A stretch of 64,000 nt of DNA from Batillaria attramentaria (Eukaryota > Mollusca > Gastropoda > Batillariidae): positions 181,001 to 245,000 of the forward strand of contig JACVVK020000084.1 of assembly GCA_018292915.2 (NCBI GenBank), given 5' to 3'. Position numbers and translations under genes: made by a program. Positions 57,391 through 64,000 of the stretch are shown piece by piece; the first letter of the stretch is position 1; each line of letters opens with the position of its first letter. The notes beneath the pieces are model-generated. The model saw only the letters and a list, made by a program, of their open reading frames with translations, was not told the origin of the DNA and did no database searches.

Positions 57391-57490
57391 GGGGTGAGAG
57401 TGTAACGTCCTTTTCCACTACGTAAGGGTGACATCAAAGGCGGGGCAACGAGAAAAAGGGCCAGCACAAATATTTGGCCTCAGTCGGGAG
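57391..57490 (-). mobile_element. SINE-A, body fragment
   Basis: Plus-strand GTAACGTCCTTTTCCACTAC, GGTGACATCAAAGGCGGGGC and GCCAGCACAAATATTTGGCC match the SINE-A body on the minus strand. The copy ends at CAGTCGGGA without a head. Confidence 0.82.
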
Positions 57491-58075
57491 TAAGTCATGT
57501 TGAGTTTAAATCGCAAAATAAAAAGCAACACTGTAGAAACATTGGTTGAATATTTCTCCTGTTTCTCAAGACCGCATATTTTTGTGGTCGTCTAACACAA
57601 CCTTAACAGCCCCAGACGAACCAGCTCAGTCTCAACGCAGCATATTAAAAGAACATATGATACACGCACAGTCGTGGGCCGCACTGTTACCGGATCTCCG
57701 CAATGTATGACATTATACAAAATATCAAACAGATTAAATTCTGCGTCGTGTCACCTTCATCCGATTTCAACACTTTGAAGATCTAATCAAGAAATCTAAA
57801 ACAAAAGCTAGAATTGTTTGACTTCTGGTGTCAAGTTACCGTTGTCATTTCCGTGAACCGATGCGTGGGATGAAAATATCGGGCGCTCCGTGCACGGGTT
57901 CTGGAGAAATGTGATCACAGTATTGCCGTGGGGGAGGGTGTGGGAGGAGTTGGGGGGGGGGTATAAACTGAGACTGAGGTTACAATGATTTTGAGTGAAC
58001 ATTCTCTATATAGTCGCTAAAGGAAGCAGACAAATTTGGCCATTGTAGACAGCTATTTAAGCTGTGCTGGGTTTT
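57491..58075. other. Unassigned sequence
   Basis: No recognised feature apart from a G run near 57950-57961. Confidence 0.3.
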
Positions 58076-58079
58076 TTTC

Positions 58080-58240
58080 TTTATGTTTTGTTGTTGTTGT
58101 TGTTGTTGTTATTGTTGTTGTTATTGTTGTTGTTTGTTGTTGTTGTTGTTGTTTGTTTCGGTTTTATTTTGGTTGTTGTTGTTGTTGTTGTTTGTTTTGT
58201 TTTGTTTGTTTGTTTGTTGTTGTTGTTGTTGTTTTGGGGG
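58080..58240. repeat. (GTT)n-rich T/G island
   Basis: GTTGTT blocks with GTTT interruptions, ending in TTTTGGGGGG. Confidence 0.9.
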
Positions 58241-58282
58241 GTCCGTAAAGGCAGACAGAACATTGTGTGCTCAAGACAGTAT

Positions 58283-58380
58283 CATCATCATCATCATCAT
58301 CATCATTATCATCATCATCATCATCATCAGAAATATTTACACAGTGCTTATATACTCAACGAGCTCTAAGCGCTTACAAA
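58283..58380 (-). mobile_element. LINE 3' end with (ATG)n tail
   Basis: On the minus strand, CTTTGTAAGCGCTTAGAGCT leads to AAGCACTGTGTAAATATTTC and a GAT repeat (58283-58329). The AGCGCTTAGAGCTC text resembles the LINE ends at 43.0 and 61.1 kb. Confidence 0.6.
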
Positions 58381-58463
58381 GTTAAGAAATTTAAGATAAA
58401 ATAAAATAAAATGGCATGAAAATAAGGCCAGAGAGAACAATAAAAGACACAGCAATTGTGGCC

Positions 58464-58466
<3 letters not shown>

Positions 58467-58549
<83 letters not shown>
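58467..58549. repeat. (CA)n(GA)n microsatellite
   Basis: About 64 bp of CA then about 19 bp of GA. Confidence 0.95.
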
Positions 58550-58550
<1 letters not shown>

Positions 58551-58568
58551 TTCTGTCATTTCCTCATT

Positions 58569-58699
58569 TGCTCGGGTCGTGAGTTGGAATCCCGTTTAGG
58601 GCCAAATATTTGTGCTGGCTTTTTCATCGTTGCCCCGTCACTGATATCACCCGTATGTGGTGGAAAAGGACGTTACACCCCCAAACACCCACCCACCCA
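58569..58699 (+). mobile_element. SINE-A, 5'-truncated
   Basis: Starts inside the head at GCTCGGGTCGTGAGTTGGAA and runs to CCCAAACACCCACCCACCC. Its start matches the usual truncation zone near the anticodon region. Confidence 0.85.
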
Positions 58700-58712
58700 T
58701 CCATTCCCTCAT

Positions 58713-59070
58713 TACTACTGCTGGGCTGACAGCAAGTGTGTTTTGGCGGCAGTTTTAAAGGTGGGGACCGAATTTAAATGCCTTATGCTTTTCTGGAGGA
58801 GTATTCCAAAGTGTGGGTCCGTGGTGCGAAAACGAGTGCTGCCCATATCGGCCCATAATATGTCTTTGTTCTAACACTTATACATATTTATTACTGCTGC
58901 TGGGCTGACAGTAAGTGTGTTTTTGGCTGCAGTTTTATAGGTGGGCACCGAATTTAAATGCCTTATGCTTTTCTGGAAGAGGATTCCAGAAGTGGGTCCG
59001 TGGTTCGAAAACGAGTGCTGCCCATATCGGCCCATGATGTGTCTTTATTCTTATACATATTTATCGGTGC
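58713..59070 (-). pseudogene. LINE coding end, tandemly duplicated (two units of about 179 bp)
   Basis: CTGGGCTGACAG(C/T)AAGTGTG recurs with 179-bp spacing (58721 and 58900). On the minus strand the first unit reads GQHSFSHHGPTLWN and, after a frame change, KSIRHLNSVPTFKTAAKTHL. This is an F-x-x-x-G-P-x-L-W-N box followed by I-R and F-K-x-x-x-K-T-H-L, the familiar LINE ORF2 terminus. The second unit keeps the same text with different frameshifts. Both are dead. Confidence 0.7.
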
Positions 59071-59514
59071 ATGTCTGTATTTGGATCCAAGATCAAAGAG
59101 TTTCACCAAGTGTTGACGCTTAGGACATAATATCATAGGGCACGGAATCCGGGGTGACTGGAAAGCCCAACACTTGCCCGCCTCACAACACAACACAACA
59201 ACTTCTCTACCTGCTTTTGTTTACTTTTCTTTCCCCCTATTAGCTTGGATATTGATAGTCGGTTATTATTCCTCGCTGCAAGAACTGAAGACGAGTGTCA
59301 CGTCTTGATTATCATGGACTCCCCTGCCAGCAAATAGAGGGGGCGGTTCGAACGACTGAGGCGCATGAGTTTCTTGTATTGATGGGATGATGGCAGTTGT
59401 CGTGAGTCTCGATAGCACGATCGTGTGTACTCGCGTAATCTCCCTCCCACGCTCAGGGCAGGGCATGTCACGCGGTGCATGCTAACATGCTGAGGGGGCC
59501 TGGGGGCCTGATGC
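59071..59514. other. Unassigned sequence
   Basis: May include more LINE 3' sequence up to about 59150. No other feature was recognised. Confidence 0.3.
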
Positions 59515-59600
59515 ATGAGTGAGTGAGTATTTTAAGGCTTAACGCCGCGTCAGCGACAAAGACTTATTCGCGGCAGCCACAAGTTTGAAGGCCCTTTCGT
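59515..59600 (+). mobile_element. Dispersed repeat of the TTAACGCCGCGT type
   Basis: GAGTGAGTGAGTATTTTAAG and GCTTAACGCCGCGTCAGCGA then TTCGCGGCAGCCAC. Related text occurs at 16275-16360 and, on the minus strand, near 45820-45895. It looks like a SINE-like or conserved-body repeat, family unknown. Confidence 0.5.
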
Positions 59601-59812
59601 TAAAAGGTAAAAAGCTGGTTTAAAACAACTTGAAAATAAAGGCTAAAAACTTTATAGGTTAAATGAGATTCTACCAGTCTTTGGTTACCACAAGTTCAAA
59701 ACGCCAAGCATGGGACGTATGTACATGCATTTATATGTAAAAACACAATGTGGCCTGATGCATGAAGAGAACCTAGGGACGTAAACCCGAGTTTGTCTAA
59801 GCTGAGACTAAG

Positions 59813-60103
59813 AGGCTGTTTACACTACAACCAACGGTTACAACCCTAGTTTACCTCGACTCGGGTTGGACTCGGGGCAATACAGCGTTTACACTACTTA
59901 TCTCTGCAAGTCTAGCCCTGACAATGACGTAGGAAAAATTACGTCATGCCCGCCGTCATGCCTTGACGAAAGCATCATATCATGACGCCAGCTGCATGTT
60001 TAGATATGAAATGCGAGTTGGCCTTGGACCCGGGTTCAACCCTGGTCCGTAGCAGGGTTGAACCCCGGGTCGCTTTTAACCCGGCTTGGTTAAATGTAAA
60101 CAT
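59813..60103. mobile_element. Possible hairpin-bearing MITE
   Basis: Ends GGCTGTTTACACTACAACCA and, from the right on the minus strand, GGTATGTTTACATTTAACCA are similar. An internal 45-bp hairpin lies at 60027-60071 (GACCCGGGTTCAACCCTG against its complement, one extra base). No clear target duplication was found. Confidence 0.4.
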
Positions 60104-60322
60104 ACCACCCCCAGTAAAATTGTGTAACCAGCTCCTAAGAGGTTGATTAATGCAAGGTACATTAGCGGAGACCAGGGAAAGCCTGCGACTATTTCAGGGT
60201 TTGAAACGGGCAAAATTGGGTGGTCCCCAGAATGACTTCTTGGGTGTAAAGGCTCATGTATGAGACTAAATCCAACAGGAACATGGCGGGCGGTGTACTT
60301 GATGTACATGAGGCGAAGAAAT
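60104..60322. other. Unassigned sequence
   Basis: No supported feature. ACATGGCGGGCGG at 60282 opens a short frame MAGGVLDVHEAKKC that runs into the next (CT)n tract. Confidence 0.3.

Positions 60323-60361
<39 letters not shown>
60323..60361. repeat. (CT)n microsatellite
   Basis: About 38 bp of CT. Confidence 0.94.
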
Positions 60362-60362
<1 letters not shown>

Positions 60363-61095
60363 GGAAAAAACTATACAGCGCAGGAAGGCTGAAAACTTTG
60401 CTAAGAAGCATGCGTACCAACATGTGTGGCTTTGCTATTGATTGTACAAGCACAACTAAAAAAATAAATGATAAGAAAATTTTTAAAAAATGTACGGGGG
60501 GAATTCTACAACACAACTGGGATACAATAACTCGGGGGAAGGGGTGGGGAACATGACAAAGTAACCATTGTTCAAGTCAGCGGAAGCCTTCACACGGGCG
60601 AAAACAAAGGGGAGCGGGGAGACAAACTGTGACAAAAAAATATAGAAAGAGGGATGAAGCTAGGGGAGACAAAAGACTTGGAGTCCCACGTGGATTAAAA
60701 AAAAAAGGCATGGAGTTACCCCCTCCCCTTCCCCCACCCCCTTTAAAAAAAAAAAGGCTTCGAGTTAAATAAACATACCGCCCCCTCAAATAAAAAAAAA
60801 ATCCCTTGGGCACGAGAGACTATAGACCATGTTGAAAAGAACCCTTAGCGCCTTGTCTGACTGCATGGAATAGGGGGAGCAGGGGCCCCATGCTTGGAGA
60901 AAACAAATCACAATACCCACCACTTGCCAGCAGGAGGCATGGACTGTGTTGGAGGTTGGGAGGAGGGGGGGAGAGAGAAAGACAATCCCAAAATTCCTAT
61001 CCCGAGCACAGCTACACTTGTATTCGTAACTGTTGGTCAGCTGAGTGGACTTTTGGTGGTCTAGTTTCTGGCTTCATGCTGTCTTTGTAATTGAT
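60362..61095. other. Unassigned sequence
   Basis: C-rich and poly-A tracts near 60695-60800. No exon was seen. Confidence 0.3.
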
Positions 61096-61096
61096 A

Positions 61097-61230
61097 AATA
61101 ATAATAATAATAATTGATACTTATATAGCGCTCTTTCTCGCAGAGAGCTCACAGCGCTTCACAGGGAAAAGAAAAACATTGGAACAATACAGTCACATAT
61201 GAACAAAGCATATCACATGAATACAAACAA
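61097..61230 (-). mobile_element. LINE 3' end with (ATT)n tail
   Basis: Plus-strand (AAT)n at 61097-61115, then TTGATACTTATATAGCGCTC and GAGAGCTCACAGCGCTTCAC. On the minus strand this is an AGCGCTGTGAGCTC, AGCGCTATATAAG, (ATT)n end. It is related in layout to the 43.0-kb copy. Confidence 0.6.
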
Positions 61231-61384
61231 TACAGTACACCTTCACAAAACACACAACATATTAACATAATCAAAATAATAAACTGAAACAGGCATCGGA
61301 TGTCTGTATCATTAGATCTCTATAACATTTACCATTGCTGGTAAAATCCTTTCAGTTTTATGGGAGCACGGGTACCCGAGGTGT

Positions 61385-61475
61385 CAGTGCTCGGGTTGTG
61401 AGTTCGATTCCAGGCTGTGGCCAAATATTTGTGCTAGCTTAGTGTCTCGGTCATCATCCGTATGTGATGAAAAAC
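61385..61475 (+). mobile_element. SINE-A, decayed
   Basis: GTGCTCGGGTTGTGAGTTCG, CCAAATATTTGTGCTAGC and ATCCGTATGTGATGAAAAAC are recognisable with deletions between them. Confidence 0.75.
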
Positions 61476-61578
61476 CCCAAGCAGTCAATCGGCAAATACC
61501 AGTTTCAACCAATTTTGCGCGTTAGATCTGAAGTTTCCGAAACCGCCAACAAAATCAACCTACACAAAACCTAGACGC

Positions 61579-61720
61579 GGGTAGATGGGTGGGTGTTTGG
61601 GGGTTTAACGTCCTTTTCCACCACATTCGGGTGATATCAAATACGGGGCAACGATGAAAAAGCCAGCACAAATAATTATTTGGCCCCAGCCGGGATACGA
61701 ACTCACGACCCGAGCATTAG
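61579..61720 (-). mobile_element. SINE-A, 5'-truncated with perfect 13-bp target duplication
   Basis: AAAACCTAGACGC lies at 61566-61578 and 61721-61733. The minus-strand element begins within the tRNA head (CTAATGCTCGGGTCGTGAGT) and keeps the B box and full 3' part, with a 4-bp TTAT insertion near 61677. Confidence 0.93.
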
Positions 61721-61733
61721 AAAACCTAGACGC

Positions 61734-64000
61734 AGTCCTAGAAAGGTTATCAAGTAAAGTAAGTCAATCGGCGAAACATTTGGAGCAAAGAAAAGATCGC
61801 ATAACCGCGATACAGTGTATACATGACATAAGAGATTTCATATGGCAACCAGATGTAGAGTTTCAGATGTAGGTTTAATTTTCACAGTGGGTGTTGAAAT
61901 ACACGGACGTCGTTTCCTTGACATCTAGAGCCAAGCAAAGGAAAGATCCAGTAATGTTGACTGAGTCCATTACACGAGGCCATTCAAATGTCAACCACAC
62001 CGTCACGTAAAGTTTCAGTTGTCATTTTTAGGGTGGGCGTTGAAGGATAAGCTGAATAATATATTATTGTTTACTGACGTCATTGAGCACAAAGAAGACT
62101 GAAATTGATCACTGTTTATTTAAAATTCACGCAGTGTCCGTATTTCAGTTCTGAACTTTTAACTAGTGATGCACTGGGGCAAACGTGAAACTGACTGGTC
62201 ACCTGCTGCGTGTTCAAATAACAGACAGATCGCATTTCTCTTTCTTGGAGCTTCACATCTGCGCGCAGTTTTCTCAAGGACGAGAGAACGAAATAAGAAT
62301 CCCTATGCGCAGTGTGACGCATACAGTTTTTCGAGTGTGGAGCAGAAAACTTTGAGAACCAGAGTTTTCTTGGTGAAGAAGTTTTGGTGTTTTTCTTCAT
62401 TTTTTTATTTTTTTTTTTTTGGTTTTTTTTTTTTTTTTTGGGGGGGGTGTATTTTTGTATTTTGTTTTTTCTTTTCTTTTCTTTTTTCTTTTCTTTCGAG
62501 CCTCCCACCGCTTGTGCTCAATGACTGGGGGAGGAATGCGGGTGGGGGGTGGGGGAGGTATGCCGGGACACCATCGCCCTCCTGCCCCCAATCGAAATGA
62601 ACGGGAGCCGGATTATCCTATGACTCCCAATATGTTTTGTCTTGCAAAAGAATAAGCAAACACACATACATACACAGAATACAAGGACAACCAGCGGCAT
62701 CAAGGAGAAGTCAGATTTTTGTTAAGGCTGCTGTCAAATTTGAAAAAAAAAATCATCTCCCAAATGTCTCAGACTGCAACATTGAATTTACAATATAAAA
62801 ATTGTCCAGGGCCCCCTAGACCTAATTTAAAAAACAAAACAAACAAAAAAAAAAAAAACCCTACACTGACAAGGAAATGAAGCAGACACATAAAAGAAAA
62901 GGGGAAGGCATGCAACATCCCTCGATCTGTCACAAAACATGTCTCAAAAACGCCTCAACCCAAGGATATAAATCATCGGAGGGGGCTAGCCGAGTACAGT
63001 TCAGTTCAGGTCAGTTCAAGACGACATCTCTGCATTTGGAATATCACATACACGGTCCATCCCATTTCCCCAGTGACGTCTCTGAGGCTGTTCCAGAGTT
63101 CCACAGACTCACAATGGCCCTGTCAAGCCCTTTTAAACGGGCTAATTCCATCTTGGCTAAGGCAACTTATGTTTTGAAACAGTTTCGCTCTTGAGTGCGC
63201 CTGCACACTCGAATTACATGCTTTCTCATCGTAAACCGCTGTCTCATCGGACACCTTCAAACCACCACGTTACACCCTTTGTATGTCGTAGGGGGATATT
63301 GAATTGTGAGATGCTTTCTTCCTGGATGCTATTTAGTTCAGGTTCCTCAGCATCTCGGATCTCCCTAGGCGCAGGCCATCCATAATGCTTACTCGGCCGG
63401 GGGATAGTCGAGGGCTTGCTGAGCTCAGCTCCTACCCAACCCCACCCCTCTATACGCCCCCCCCCCCCTTCCCTTCCAAACGTGGAATGTATTCTAACGC
63501 CAGTGACTGGTTCCCAAATCAAATAAATCAGTCGATATTCAAGGGGAAAAAACAACAACGATGCGCTGCGTGATGACACAAAGCTGTCTGTTTTCTTTGG
63601 TCGATTGTCCCCATCACGTGAGTGTTATTTCAAATAACATCTGTCAGAGCTTCTGCCCAACCTGTAGTGTGTGTGTTTGTGAAAAAGGAATGAAATTCCG
63701 TGACAAAAGTGCTAGTATTATAAGAACATTATGCAAGTCTTTTTTATATTTTTTTTATTTATTTATTCTTTTCTTTTTTTCTCTCTTTTTTTTTTTGGGG
63801 GGGGGGGTGTCGGGGGGAGGGGGGGGGTGTTTGCGTTTTGTTTTGCTTTTTTTTCCGGTTCTTCTTCTTTGTCCTTTTTTTCTTTTTCTTCTTTTCTTCC
63901 GTGTTGTAATTAAGGGAACAAAACAAAAAAATCTTGCGAGTGAAGGAAATTCAAATGACAAGACTGCAAATGAAATCAGCCATGGAAGTACTACGAATAA
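61734..64000. other. Unassigned terminal stretch
   Basis: Contains T/G homopolymer islands at 62395-62515 and 63735-63860. Frames at 61726-61872, 62877-63194 and 63244-63579 have no domain or splice support. Confidence 0.35.

Noticed and set aside
60256..60441. Frame starting MAGGVLDVHEAKKC after ACATGGCGG
   Set aside because: Runs straight through a (CT)n tract and has no donor; the YY1-like start alone is not enough.
61734..61872. Exon-like frame NLDAVLERLSSKV to DFIWQPDVEFQM
   Set aside because: Only 46 codons after a SINE target duplication, with no acceptor and no recognised family.

Overview
The window reads as a stretch of large, repeat-rich animal nuclear DNA, mostly intergenic or intronic. 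No bacterial, organellar or viral gene organisation is visible, and no complete host gene can be supported. Canonical splice signals, many tRNA-derived SINEs with target-site duplications, LINE tails ending in short tandem repeats, long (CA)n, (CT)n and (GTTT)n microsatellites, and several DNA-transposon derivatives point to an invertebrate. A mollusc, probably a marine gastropod, is my best guess from the look of the repeats. That guess is inference and was not checked.

Host coding signal is very sparse. The best candidate is a short signal-peptide exon at 583-661, with a good acceptor and a GTAAGT donor. A weaker first-exon candidate at 50326-50395 has a Kozak-like start and a GTAAGC donor. 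Nearly all other long open frames are translations of microsatellites or T/G-rich tracts.

Mobile elements are the main content. (1) A tRNA-headed SINE of about 170 bp, here called SINE-A, has about 18 copies on both strands, several with 7-16 bp target-site duplications. (2) A second tRNA-headed SINE of about 370 bp (SINE-B) ends in (ATT)n. (3) There is one copy of a third type, SINE-C. (4) Five 5'-truncated LINE C-terminal coding fragments (about 7.7, 25.0, 34.4, 43.2 and 58.9 kb) occur, plus several LINE 3' tails. (5) DNA transposon remnants include a pair of MITEs with 6-bp duplications (24.5 and 41.5 kb), a 379-bp element with 58-bp terminal inverted repeats and TTA duplication (27.1 kb), a Tc1/mariner-like remnant (51.9 kb), TTAA-bounded elements including a perfect 92-bp palindrome (18.7 kb) and a 238-bp element (49.7 kb), and a foldback element split by a SINE (52.6-53.1 kb).

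The most interesting locus is 41964-42540. It is a 577-bp unit with TA duplications and matching ends. A THAP zinc-finger N-terminus lies on the plus strand and faces a SAP-domain N-terminus on the minus strand. I interpret it as the two ends of a larger two-gene transposon whose middle has been deleted. Tandem arrays of about 100-160 bp units lie at 36.5, 44.1, 46.7 and 48.6-49.6 kb. Three perfect TGACGTCA sites spaced exactly 13 bp apart lie at 44741-44774. A near-identical duplication of about 650 bp links 10.2-10.9 kb with 15.3-16.0 kb, and each copy carries its own retroelement insertion.
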